From: a bacterium
Lineage (GTDB): Bacteria > Chloroflexota > Anaerolineae > Caldilineales > Caldilineaceae
Reading direction: 5' to 3'
NCBI GenBank assembly: GCA_016124945.1
Contig: WGMT01000068.1
Location: 1 to 64,000 of the forward strand
DNA length: 64,000 bases
Shown piece after piece: positions 9,832 through 18,710 of this stretch (its first letter is position 1; each line of letters begins with the position of its first letter). The notes under the pieces are model-generated. The model had not been told where the DNA came from and did no database searches. It saw nothing but the letters and a program-made list of their open reading frames with translations. A program made the position numbers and the translations under genes.

Positions 9832-9882
9832 CAGGGATGCTGCATCCTCAAAAGCGATTGCGTTGAGCCGAGAGCATCCCTG
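9832..9882 (+). other. Nested inverted repeat (structured leader candidate)
   Basis: CAGGGATGCT at 9832-9841 pairs perfectly with AGCATCCCTG at 9873-9882. Inside, CTCAA (9847) pairs with TTGAG (9863) around an 11-nt loop. There is no T-tract, so it is not a classical terminator. It sits about 50 nt before the MBL-fold gene and could be a leader RNA structure or a protein-binding site. Confidence 0.4.
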
Positions 9883-9929
9883 AGATGCCGGGTTTGAGCA
9901 GGTTGAAACCTGAAGAAAGGATGAAATTC

Positions 9930-11045
9930 ATGTTCAAACTACACATCGTCCAGGCCGACCACGGCGACTGTTATCTCATCGAGTACGGCGAAGCCTGCGC
10001 CCCACGCGCCGTGCTCGTCGACGGCGGACCCGCGCCGATCTACGACCAGCACCTGCGCCACGCGCTCGAGGAGCAACGCGAGCGCGGCGGCAAGCTGTCG
10101 CTGATGGTGCTGACCCACATCGATGATGACCATATCGCCGGCCTGCTCAAACTGATGACCGAGTTGAGACATCAACGCATGGCTGGGCTTGCAGAGACGA
10201 TTGGCATTGAGCAGATCTGGCACAACACCTTCAGCCAGGTGGCCGGCGATGAGGTCGAGCAACGCTTTGCCGCCCTGGCGCGCCAGGTAAGCGGCAAGCG
10301 CGGCCTCTCGCCCCTGCCAGACGAGACATCGCGCAGCGTCCGCCAGGGGGATGAACTGACCCAGCACGCCGTCGCCCTGCGCATCCCCATCAACGCCGCC
10401 TTTGGCCCCTACGCGCCCATCACCGTGGAGAAGGCGCAGCAGCCCACCGTCTTCGACAACCTAACCCTGCGCGTCCTCGGTCCTAGCCAGAGAATGCTGG
10501 AGAAGCTGCGCAAAGCGTGGCTCAAGTGGCTGCGAACTCAGGAAAAGCGACTGCAGGCGGACACACGGGACCTAGTGGAGGCAGTAGACATTGACCAGAG
10601 CGTTCCCAATCTGAGCAGCATCATGCTGTTGGCCGAGGCCGACGGCAAGACCATCCTCCTGACCGGCGACGGCACCAGCGATCAGGTCTTACAGGGCTTA
10701 CAACAGGCAAACTTGCTCGGCATCGATGGCAGGCTGCACGTAGATATCCTCAAACTGCCCCACCACGGCAGCCAGCGCAATGTAAAGAAATCCTTCCTGA
10801 CCAGGATCACCGCCGACCACTACATTATCTCGGCCAACGGCCTTCACCATAATCCTGACTTTACCACGCTCAGGTGGATCGTGGAGACCGCCAAAGCAGG
10901 CAAGCGCGCCGTCGATATCTACGTCACCAACGCCACCGATTCCACTCGCCAGCTTACTCTAGACTACCCGTCAGCACGCTACGGCTACCGGCTGCACATC
11001 ATGCCGCCGGAGGCGCATGCTATGACCTTGGCGCTTGCAGAGTAG
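9930..11045 (+). CDS. ComEC/Rec2-type metallo-beta-lactamase-fold hydrolase
   Basis: ATG 9930 gives 371 aa (MFKLHIVQADHGDC) with AAAGGA 8 nt upstream; ATG 9921 is an alternative start. The metal-binding motif is VLTHIDDDHIAGL (HxxxDH). Further motifs are LLTGDG and LKLPHHGSQ, typical of the MBL domain at the C terminus of ComEC competence proteins and of free-standing relatives found beside toxins and in effector clusters. No membrane channel or signal peptide is present, so it is a soluble hydrolase. Likely substrates are nucleic acids or nucleotides (family inference). It stands before the metacaspase and zinc-protease genes on the same strand, but 550 bases and a terminator-like element separate it from them. 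Confidence 0.75.
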   Translation: MFKLHIVQADHGDCYLIEYGEACAPRAVLVDGGPAPIYDQHLRHALEEQRERGGKLSLMVLTHIDDDHIAGLLKLMTELRHQRMAGLAETIGIEQIWHNTFSQVAGDEVEQRFAALARQVSGKRGLSPLPDETSRSVRQGDELTQHAVALRIPINAAFGPYAPITVEKAQQPTVFDNLTLRVLGPSQRMLEKLRKAWLKWLRTQEKRLQADTRDLVEAVDIDQSVPNLSSIMLLAEADGKTILLTGDGTSDQVLQGLQQANLLGIDGRLHVDILKLPHHGSQRNVKKSFLTRITADHYIISANGLHHNPDFTTLRWIVETAKAGKRAVDIYVTNATDSTRQLTLDYPSARYGYRLHIMPPEAHAMTLALAE

Positions 11046-11595
11046 AGGGGTGTAGTCTGCATATAGGACGTCATGGCAATTTGCACCCCTCAAGATAGGA
11101 CATGTGACGCTACTGTCTACCTGGCAACAGTTCCATGTTGGAACAAATACTAGCGACAGACTCTCAGCATTGTAATGCTTTGTGACGCCTATATCGACGA
11201 GATTGCCAAAGCCACGTCGTTCGCCGAGGCGGCGGGTCCGCTTGCGCTGTGGGGACGCTTCGTCAAGCCAGACCAAAACGCCCTTACCTTTCAGTCTGGC
11301 TGTCTTTTGTGGTGCACAAAAGCCTAGGCATGAAACATCTTCTTGACTGAAAAAGTTCGGAAATTCGCTAAAGATGACATTTGCAATTGCCATGCAGATG
11401 ACAAATGTCCCTACTTTTTTCGTTTATGGAGAGTAGCATTGGCAGTAGAACCAAAACAGAGTGGGATCGTTGCCTGAATCGGTAGGATCATGCATCTCAC
11501 AAAGTGAGGAGACCTCGACAGAAATTCTAGATTTCACAGATGAAAGACTCTATGATCGGTCCATTTGGGCAGCCGATATCGCGGAGGAAAAGGCC
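11046..11595. other. Spacer between MBL and metacaspase genes
   Basis: No gene is seen up to 11460. A diverged copy of the terminator repeat is at about 11246-11313. From GTG 11461 the metacaspase frame is open for 45 codons before the preferred start; these codons show no domain and lack a ribosome site. Confidence 0.4.
11266..11308 (+). terminator. Terminator-like hairpin, diverged copy of the dispersed repeat
   Basis: AGCCAGAC (11266-11273) pairs with GTCTGGCT (11294-11301), followed by GTCTTTT. The surrounding block (about 11246-11313: AAAACGCCC, CCTTTCAGTCTGG, TTTTGTGG) aligns with the repeat at 1689 and 61152 but with many changes. Confidence 0.5.
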
Positions 11596-14418
11596 ATGAA
11601 TGTCGATTACCTATGCAGAGAAGAATTCGATCGGTTTGTTGAACGATTCCCATTCATACGCAAAATCACGTCTGTACACCTGCACCAAACAAAGGATCTG
11701 AAGGCCAAAGCCTTTGCCGGTGCGCGTTCAATGGACGAACTCGCACACGAACACATGGACAGGTACGGGCTACAGGATTTTGCGCAGCACGTCACCATTG
11801 ATCCAGAAGGCCGCATCTGGCTAGGACGCAACTGGAATCTGCCGCCGGTTAGCGCTGCCGGACACAACGGGAACGATCAAAGCGGCCCGTTCATGGTTAC
11901 GATTGTGGGAGACTTCGACCCTGGTGGGGAAAAGCTGACGCTGCAGCAACACGAGAGCCTATTGCACGTTATCGCGCGCGTTCAGGTACACGCAGATCTT
12001 GGCCCAGATATGCTTGTGTTTCGCCGTGAACTCACTGCAGGAACTGGGCCGGGCGCTACCATCGACAAGCAACAGATCCTTAGCGATCTGAGGACGGTTC
12101 ATGTCTGCCTGAAACAGAAGCGCAGTGAAAATGGCAGCAAACAGATGGTCCACAGCCCGTTCAGCGATGAAGCAATGCAGTGGAATCGAATCCTTTCTCG
12201 CTTCCAAGCGACAGCCCGCACCGGCAGGGATCGTGTCGAAGAGATCCCAGAAAGAGAAAATCCTATGTCGTTCGTGCAGACACCCAATGGTCCGGATCAG
12301 CGCAGCGGCGTTGCTGTAGCGAGTACAGACAGCCAGCGACTGGCCGAATCACAGTTGACGCTGGAAATGATCGATGCACTTCAGCCTCATGCCGTAAATC
12401 TTTCGCAGGGCCGATTCTCCACCAGTGGACACATGCAGACCTACAGCATCGACGTCGATGCGATCTTCAACGAACATATTCCACAGGCTTTAGAAGACGC
12501 ACGTCGTGCGCACAAAAAGCTGCACTTGCTCTTCTACGCCCACGGTGGGCTGGTCTCTGAGAAGAACGCGCTACTACATGCACACAGCCAACTCGACTGG
12601 TGGCGAGATAACTACGTCTACCCAGTGTTTTTCATCTGGGAAACCGGTTTCCTTGAGATTCTCTATCAATTGATTAGCGGGGAAAACAGTCGCGCTCGTG
12701 CGATGACCCGCCAATGGATCACCGACCCTGTCATCGACAAACTCGTGCGCCAGCTTGGCGGCCCTACTGTTTGGCAGGGTATGAAAAGCAGCGCACAACG
12801 GTCGACCGATGCCGTCGGAGGTGCAGCATACGTAGCAGACCGGCTACAAGATCTCTGCAACCAGGCCGGGGCAGACCTCTTGTTGCATGCAGTGGGCCAC
12901 AGCGCAGGCTCTATCTTCCTGAGTCACTTCTTGCCTTGTGCCCTACAGCGGAACATCCCCGCCTTTGAATCTATGCAACTTCTTGCACCGGCTATTACAG
13001 TAGCCGACTTTTCAGAAAGACTTGCGCCTTTGTTGCATAACCAACGCATTCGCAACAGCACCATCTTCACGCTGCGGCGCAACTATGAGGAGCGGGATCC
13101 AACGGCTCGCATCTACAACCGCTCGATTCTCTATCTGCTGCACTACGGATTGGAGCCGGAACCGCAAACACCGATCCTCGGCCTGGAAATCTCGCTCCGA
13201 CAGGCAGATCCTACCCTGCAGAAGTTGTTGGGCGTAACCCGGCCACAGAATGAAAACGCCCAGGTGGTATGGGCCCCAACAGGCGCTGTGGTTGAAGGCC
13301 AAAGCGCTTGCCAGGCGAAAACGCATGTGGATTTCAATGTGGACCCGCCTACCATGAACAGCGTATTGAGACGGATCCTGCACATTGACGATCACGCGCA
13401 GATCACGCCTTACCCAGGCACACAGGAAGCGCGTTCCCTCTTTGCCTGGGATAGCCAGTTTGACTGGCCACCAGGGTTAGAATGGTTGCGAAACGGCAAG
13501 ACACCTTCACCCACACAGACGCAAACGCCGTCATCGGTGCAGACGACGACCTCACATCAGATCATCACACGACGTCGGCGCTCGCTTTGCGTGGGAATCA
13601 ACACCTACAGAACCAATCCACTGTCTGGTTGCGTCAGCGACGCCAAACGATGGGATGAAACACTGCAAGGCATGGGGTTTGAACCAGCTATCCTCCTGCT
13701 GGATCAGGACGCAACCCGCAATCGCATTATGGCTGAACTGGAGAAGCTGATCACCAACAGCCACGCAGGCGATGTGCTCGTCTTCCAATATGCAGGCCAT
13801 GGCATTCAACTACCAGATGTAAGCGGTGACGAGGCAGACGGGGATACACCATTGAAGGATGAAGCACTCTGCCCACATGATTTCGATTCAGGCGCATTCT
13901 TGATTGACGACGACATTGCAGAGATTTTGAAAAAGCTGCCCGCCGATGTGAATCTCACCTGTTTCTTTGACTGTTGTCACTCCGGCACAATCTCGCGCTT
14001 TGCCGTCGGTGTCTCCAGTCAAGCGGCCGGACGTTCGGTTGATGAACGGCCACGATACCTGGAGCCTACACCGGCTTTGGTGCAAGCCCACATCCGCTTT
14101 CGGCGGCAACAGCCGACATCCCGCATGATGATGAGCCGGGGGCCGGAAAACATGCGCGAAGTTGTCTTCTCTGCTTGCCAATCTCAAGAAGTTGCCTGGG
14201 AGAGTGGGGGACAAGGTGAGTTTACACTGCGGGCCACTGATCTCCTGCGTAAGGGCCAGATGAATAGTGGCAGCAATGCACAGTTTATCGAGGCTGTGGT
14301 GCAAGCGTTCGGATCCACGCCACGCCAGCACCCCAATCTAGACTGCGCCCCTGGGTTACGTTCACAGCCGTTGCTTGAAGCCTTAGCCGAAACATCGCAA
14401 AACCTTCATGTTGTATAA
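11596..14418 (+). CDS. Amidase_2-like / alpha-beta hydrolase / metacaspase fusion protein
   Basis: ATG 11596 has a perfect GGAGG 8 nt upstream (940 aa); GTG 11461 would add 45 residues without a ribosome site. Residues about 19-160 resemble an N-acetylmuramoyl-L-alanine amidase/PGRP fold (TIDPEGRIWLGR, AAGHN), although not all zinc ligands are evident. Residues about 285-500 are an alpha/beta hydrolase (LLFYAHGG; nucleophile elbow GHSAG about 434). A Thr/Gln/Pro linker leads to a caspase-fold peptidase C14 domain (about 659-900): GINTY, catalytic His in YAGHG (735), metacaspase acidic loop DEADGDTPLKDEALCP, and catalytic Cys in DCCHSG (794). Metacaspases cut after Arg/Lys and act in cell death. 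The combination of cell-wall, lipase-like and protease modules in one soluble protein fits a toxin or effector. No signal peptide is present. Confidence 0.75.
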   Translation: MNVDYLCREEFDRFVERFPFIRKITSVHLHQTKDLKAKAFAGARSMDELAHEHMDRYGLQDFAQHVTIDPEGRIWLGRNWNLPPVSAAGHNGNDQSGPFMVTIVGDFDPGGEKLTLQQHESLLHVIARVQVHADLGPDMLVFRRELTAGTGPGATIDKQQILSDLRTVHVCLKQKRSENGSKQMVHSPFSDEAMQWNRILSRFQATARTGRDRVEEIPERENPMSFVQTPNGPDQRSGVAVASTDSQRLAESQLTLEMIDALQPHAVNLSQGRFSTSGHMQTYSIDVDAIFNEHIPQALEDARRAHKKLHLLFYAHGGLVSEKNALLHAHSQLDWWRDNYVYPVFFIWETGFLEILYQLISGENSRARAMTRQWITDPVIDKLVRQLGGPTVWQGMKSSAQRSTDAVGGAAYVADRLQDLCNQAGADLLLHAVGHSAGSIFLSHFLPCALQRNIPAFESMQLLAPAITVADFSERLAPLLHNQRIRNSTIFTLRRNYEERDPTARIYNRSILYLLHYGLEPEPQTPILGLEISLRQADPTLQKLLGVTRPQNENAQVVWAPTGAVVEGQSACQAKTHVDFNVDPPTMNSVLRRILHIDDHAQITPYPGTQEARSLFAWDSQFDWPPGLEWLRNGKTPSPTQTQTPSSVQTTTSHQIITRRRRSLCVGINTYRTNPLSGCVSDAKRWDETLQGMGFEPAILLLDQDATRNRIMAELEKLITNSHAGDVLVFQYAGHGIQLPDVSGDEADGDTPLKDEALCPHDFDSGAFLIDDDIAEILKKLPADVNLTCFFDCCHSGTISRFAVGVSSQAAGRSVDERPRYLEPTPALVQAHIRFRRQQPTSRMMMSRGPENMREVVFSACQSQEVAWESGGQGEFTLRATDLLRKGQMNSGSNAQFIEAVVQAFGSTPRQHPNLDCAPGLRSQPLLEALAETSQNLHVV

Positions 14419-14518
14419 GGTTCTATCCTGAAATTCACAGCAGCCTTCTATAGACTGTTCGCCTGGCTCGTCCACACATCGCAGTGACCAGCAACCGATA
14501 TGTTTCGGAGGGAAGGCG

Positions 14519-16447
14519 ATGGCAGACTATTTTGAAGCAACGGCAAGAAGCGAACCGGTCTGTTCCGCTATGGAGCAGAAGAGATCGCTTGACATGGACG
14601 GTTTCTTGCACCCTCTGGCAGACGGTCAACGTTATCCGGCGGAAGGGACGGCTTACCAGGTCTCCCGCTGGATTAACCGCGCCCAAGTGCGTCCGTATGA
14701 ACCAGCAGCCGGTGAACCCCGATCTCGCCCGTTACAGATCTTCGCCGTCGATCCATCGCTGCCAAGGCACCGAGGCGCCATTGCTACGGTTCAAGTCCCC
14801 TATGAGCCACTTCAGCCTGGCCCAACAGGCATGATCTTCGAGACCACTGAGACATCGCCACGTACGGCGCAGGCGGATCTGGACAACCCGATGATTCTGC
14901 TTCGCAACGGCTACGCGCCGTCGCCGTCGCAGGTCGAGTTTCACAAACAGATGGTCTACGCAGTCTGTAGTCTTACGTATGCCAAGTTTCAGCGAGCACT
15001 GGGGCGATTTGTGGGATGGGGCTTTGAACGGTCGGGAGATCTCAACTGTCCACAAAAGCTTCGTTTGCGTCCACATTGTAGCGAAGAGCGGAATGCCTAC
15101 TATGATCGGACGGATGGCTCTCTCAACTTTGGTTATTACACACCCGCACCCGAGGAGACCAGCGATCGCAACGTGCCGGGCGCAACAGTCTTCACCTGTC
15201 TGTCCCATGATGTGATCGCACATGAAATGACCCACGCCCTTCTGGATGGGCTGCGCAGTTCCTTCGCCGTGATCAGCCATCCCGACGTGGCGGCATTTCA
15301 CGAATCCTTTGCCGATCTGGTCGCCATCTTCCAACGCTTCAGCTACCGAGACGTGGTTGAGGCCGCCATGGCCGAGGCGCGTGGGAATCTGGCCGAGGCC
15401 GAACTGCTCACCGAAATTGCGCGCCAATTCGGCAACACCGTGGGTCTGGGCGGCGCACTGCGCACCACATTGGACAAGTCTGAGCCTCCCAAACGGTATG
15501 AGCAGGTGTCTAGCGAACCTCACGCATTGAGCACGATTCTAACAACAGCGGTGTTTGAAGCGTTTCAGACCATCTTCAAGCGTAAGGCGCGCCCTTATGT
15601 GCGACTTGCGACGGGAGGAACGGGTGTACTCCCACCGGGTCATCTTCCTGGTGAACTGCTTGACATCTTGACAAGTGAAGTCAGCAAGCTGGCCGACCAA
15701 TTCCTGAACATCTGCATTCGCGCCATCGACTACTGTCCGCCAGTCGATATTGAGTTGGGCGAATTCCTGCGCGCGGTGATTACAGCCGACTATGAACTGG
15801 TGCCGGAAGATCCCTGGGGATATCGAGAGGCATGGATCGATGCCTTTCGGCGGCGAGGGATCTTTCCGTCGGGTGTTGACTTCATGGCGGAAGACGCTCT
15901 GTTGTGGCGCCCGCCGCTCATGCCACTTCCCATCGCCCCCGCATTGGATTTTGCACACCTGGCCTTTCATCGCTCACCGGCGCAGCCGGCGGATCGCCGC
16001 GAACTGCGTCGCCAGGCATGTGCATTGGGCTGGTATGTCACACGTTCTCCAGAGTGTCTGGCGGCGTTTGGTTGCCTCAGCCCACAGGATCCAGCCGTTG
16101 GCCGCCGACATGTGACAATGCCAGAAGTGCAGTCGATTCGCTCGGCACAGCGGATTGGGCCGGATGGGCAGATTGTCTATGACCTGGTGGCGGAAATTAC
16201 TCAGCGCCGCCTCGTCCCCGGCAACGATGCGATCCCAGAATTTGAGTTCTATGGAGGCTCCACCGTCATCATAGATGCCGAAGGCATGATCCGCTATGTC
16301 ATTGTGAAGAACATCGACAGCACACGACGCCAGAAGCGGCAGATGGATTTTCTCAGGACCGAATACGGGAGTCACTTTTGGCAGGCGGGTGATCAAGGAT
16401 GCCTCAAGCCACAACTGGGGTTCTTTGGGCACCTGACAGCGATCTAG
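14519..16447 (+). CDS. Gluzincin zinc metalloprotease (HEMTH type)
   Basis: The 642-aa protein starts at an ATG after TTCGGAGGGAAGG. The zinc motif HEMTH (residues 235-239) is followed by HESFAD, where Glu about 262 is the expected third ligand as in thermolysin-like gluzincins. The N-terminal 230 residues are not recognised. The C-terminal part (about 500-640) carries an RxxGPDGQIVYDLVAEI beta segment. No signal peptide or propeptide of the M4 type was seen, which suggests a cytoplasmic store or delivery by the injection apparatus. It follows the metacaspase fusion by 100 bases and precedes a membrane-protein gene, probably in one transcript. Confidence 0.7.
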   Translation: MADYFEATARSEPVCSAMEQKRSLDMDGFLHPLADGQRYPAEGTAYQVSRWINRAQVRPYEPAAGEPRSRPLQIFAVDPSLPRHRGAIATVQVPYEPLQPGPTGMIFETTETSPRTAQADLDNPMILLRNGYAPSPSQVEFHKQMVYAVCSLTYAKFQRALGRFVGWGFERSGDLNCPQKLRLRPHCSEERNAYYDRTDGSLNFGYYTPAPEETSDRNVPGATVFTCLSHDVIAHEMTHALLDGLRSSFAVISHPDVAAFHESFADLVAIFQRFSYRDVVEAAMAEARGNLAEAELLTEIARQFGNTVGLGGALRTTLDKSEPPKRYEQVSSEPHALSTILTTAVFEAFQTIFKRKARPYVRLATGGTGVLPPGHLPGELLDILTSEVSKLADQFLNICIRAIDYCPPVDIELGEFLRAVITADYELVPEDPWGYREAWIDAFRRRGIFPSGVDFMAEDALLWRPPLMPLPIAPALDFAHLAFHRSPAQPADRRELRRQACALGWYVTRSPECLAAFGCLSPQDPAVGRRHVTMPEVQSIRSAQRIGPDGQIVYDLVAEITQRRLVPGNDAIPEFEFYGGSTVIIDAEGMIRYVIVKNIDSTRRQKRQMDFLRTEYGSHFWQAGDQGCLKPQLGFFGHLTAI

Positions 16448-16528
16448 GACATCAAAACTCCACCTTTATCCAACTTTTTCACACCATGTGATGCGTGATG
16501 GATCTATCAACAGAGTGGAGGAAATCCA

Positions 16529-17437
16529 ATGACCGACCTCAATGTAAAGTCAGAGATTCCGGAGGATACCTTTTACCAGTCAAAAGAATTCGTCAATGAA
16601 CTCCGTGCGGTGCAAGAATCAGAGCAAGGAACCAACATCGGATCGGCAACAGATTGGGCTCTTATCGGCCAAAGAGCCATTGAGAATAGAAAGCATGCAG
16701 AGGCATGGAGAAGTTTTGTCCAGGCCCGTTATGAACTCCAGAAAGCTCGGCAAGCATATAGATGGGATCACCAGGTAGTGGGATGGCTCTGCGTTTTACT
16801 CCAGATCGTCTACTTGCTGACACTAGCGTTGATTCCCTATCTAGTAGGCACACTGCTCACTGATCAGCAGATCGCCGGGGCATGCTTTCCGGCTAAATCT
16901 GACGCTGAAGCAGTAATAATTGGCCTGGGTTTGGAAAGATGGCTTGGTGAAAGTCACCAGTCTTATCCTTATTGGGTGCGCTACTGGTGTGGCAATCGAT
17001 TATTGCTGGAATTGCAGATATTTAGAGTACCAGTGACCTTCTTCGCAGGTGGTTTCCTTGGCGGTATTCTCTGGTGCATGTACAACGGGATCGGACGAGT
17101 TGCTTCGCGCCGTTTTGATCACTTCTTCGCCATTTGGTACTTCGCGCACCCTTTTGTAAGTTCAATCCTCGGAGGCGCAGTTGCCTACTTGTTTTTCAGC
17201 GGTGCAATTGTGGTGAGTGGCTACGATGAGGTAGCGACACAGGCGGCGGATCAGGTTCCTATCGCCCTCTATGCAACCATCTTCCTAACCGCTTTAGCAG
17301 CCGGTTTCAGCGCCAAGTATATCTGGCAGAAACTAGATTCATTTGTGCGAGAACGATTGGGAATTGCACAGGCTTCAGAACAATTTCACACCGAGCTAGG
17401 CGAGACAGTCAAGCAAGAAGCAGCTACAGCATCATAG
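16529..17437 (+). CDS. Multi-pass membrane protein, unknown
   Basis: The 302-aa protein starts at an ATG after GAGTGGAGGAAA. The N-terminal 80 residues are hydrophilic and helical. Four hydrophobic segments follow at about 86-112, 168-188, 205-232 and 240-262, and the C-terminal tail is basic then acidic and helical. No family was recognised. Position downstream of two protease-type genes makes an immunity, anchoring or activation partner possible, but nothing in the sequence proves it. It is followed directly by a GA dinucleotide run. Confidence 0.55.
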   Translation: MTDLNVKSEIPEDTFYQSKEFVNELRAVQESEQGTNIGSATDWALIGQRAIENRKHAEAWRSFVQARYELQKARQAYRWDHQVVGWLCVLLQIVYLLTLALIPYLVGTLLTDQQIAGACFPAKSDAEAVIIGLGLERWLGESHQSYPYWVRYWCGNRLLLELQIFRVPVTFFAGGFLGGILWCMYNGIGRVASRRFDHFFAIWYFAHPFVSSILGGAVAYLFFSGAIVVSGYDEVATQAADQVPIALYATIFLTALAAGFSAKYIWQKLDSFVRERLGIAQASEQFHTELGETVKQEAATAS

Positions 17438-17440
17438 GCT

Positions 17441-17457
17441 AGAGAGAGAGAGAGAGA
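17441..17457. repeat. AG dinucleotide microsatellite
   Basis: Eight consecutive AG units follow the stop of the membrane-protein gene. Confidence 0.8.
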
Positions 17458-17571
17458 CGAAGCGCTGTTGATTCGGGAGACCAACTTACTGTCGTCGGTC
17501 GGTGCAGAAATCAGAGTAGCGAGAACAGATGAAGTTACGCGCATTGTGCCACAAATGGGGAGCCATTTGCC

Positions 17572-18471
17572 ATGGAAATGCTTCACATCCGGTTATTTAG
17601 CGCATTCCAGATTCACAGCAACAACGGAACGATCGTCGACGTCGGCCCGCGCCGTTGTCAGGAATTGCTCGGCTACCTGCTACTCCACCGTCACCAGCAA
17701 CACAACCGCGAAAAGGTGGCAGCACTGATGTGGCAGGATTCCACAACGGCGCAGGCCAAACGCTATCTGCGACAGACACTCTGGCAGCTTCAATCAGCGC
17801 CGCAACCGTCCACCGCGGCGCTGCGAGATCTCCTGCAAGTAGATCACGAGTACCTCGGCATCAACCCCGAAGCCCAATACTGGCTCGATGTCGCCGCGTT
17901 TGAAGAGACGATCCGCTCACTCCATGACACATCGGGCCAGGCGCTAAATGTTCCCCAGGTCGAACAACTCCACGCGATACTCAACCTGTACCAAGCAGGG
18001 CTGCTCGACGACTGGGATACGGAATGGTGTGTGGTCGAACGAGAGTGTTTCCGCAAAATGTACCTGACCACACTCGAAAAGTTGCTCGTCCACAGCCTGG
18101 CGCATCGATCCTATGACACCAGTCTCAACTACGGCACAGAAATCCTGCGTCTCGACGCAGCACATGAACGCACCCATCGCCGCTTGATGCAGATACGCTA
18201 TCACTCAGGGGACAGGATCGGCGCTATCAACCAGTACAAACTTTGTGTCAAAGCGCTCGAAGACGAACTCAGCGTCTCCCCATCGCAGAAGACAAACAGG
18301 CTCTTCCAGCAGATTTGCACTGATCACGTAGCTCCCCAAAAACCGGAGCTACAGGAATGTGAAAACGGCTCCTACCTCGCGGAACTGAAGCAGATCCAAG
18401 ACACACTGTCGCTACTACAACGGCAAGTCTCGCAGATGATTTTGCATGGGCAACACGGTACCCATGGGTAA
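17572..18471 (+). CDS. BTAD (SARP-type) transcriptional regulator
   Basis: The 299-aa protein starts at ATG 17572, preceded by GGGGAGC. Residues 1-95 form an OmpR-type winged helix (LFSAFQIHSNNGTIVDVGPR; REKVAALMWQD). Residues 100-255 are a bacterial transcriptional activation domain of TPR-like helices (ILNLYQAGLLDDWDTEW; RTHRRLMQIRYHSGD, NQYKLCVKALEDELSV). The last 35 residues form a coiled helix (LAELKQIQDTLSLLQRQVSQM). No ATPase domain is attached, so it is a small SARP-like factor. It lies just upstream of the 29-kb injection-system operon in the same direction and is the best candidate for its local activator (inference from position). Confidence 0.8.
   Translation: MEMLHIRLFSAFQIHSNNGTIVDVGPRRCQELLGYLLLHRHQQHNREKVAALMWQDSTTAQAKRYLRQTLWQLQSAPQPSTAALRDLLQVDHEYLGINPEAQYWLDVAAFEETIRSLHDTSGQALNVPQVEQLHAILNLYQAGLLDDWDTEWCVVERECFRKMYLTTLEKLLVHSLAHRSYDTSLNYGTEILRLDAAHERTHRRLMQIRYHSGDRIGAINQYKLCVKALEDELSVSPSQKTNRLFQQICTDHVAPQKPELQECENGSYLAELKQIQDTLSLLQRQVSQMILHGQHGTHG
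18459..18470. promoter_or_regulatory. Palindrome at the BTAD stop codon
   Basis: TACCCATGGGTA is a perfect 12-bp palindrome flanked by two direct ACACGGTACC copies. It lies 240 bases before the injection-system operon and could be an operator. The rest of the 18472-18710 spacer has a TTGACA (18609) but no convincing -10 at the right distance. Confidence 0.25.
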
Positions 18472-18710
18472 CACGGTACCGCCATCAGCGTCTCGCAAGA
18501 TCAAGCGTGATCCCTCTGTGAATTTTGCCATTTAGGCCACGGAAAGACGTTTGGCAGACGCTCCAGCAGATGTGTGGGCAGACCCGGCCATTTTACAATA
18601 GGAATTGTTTGACACTTCATCGCTGATTCATTGCTGCCCAACATCGATAGTTGTAGATCTAGATGTCGAAACTTGCCTAAAGTTCCATTGGATGGGAAAG
18701 GGGCAGGCGT

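Noticed and set aside
18609-18640. TTGACA as a -35 promoter element before the CIS operon
   Set aside because: No acceptable -10 hexamer 16-18 bases downstream.
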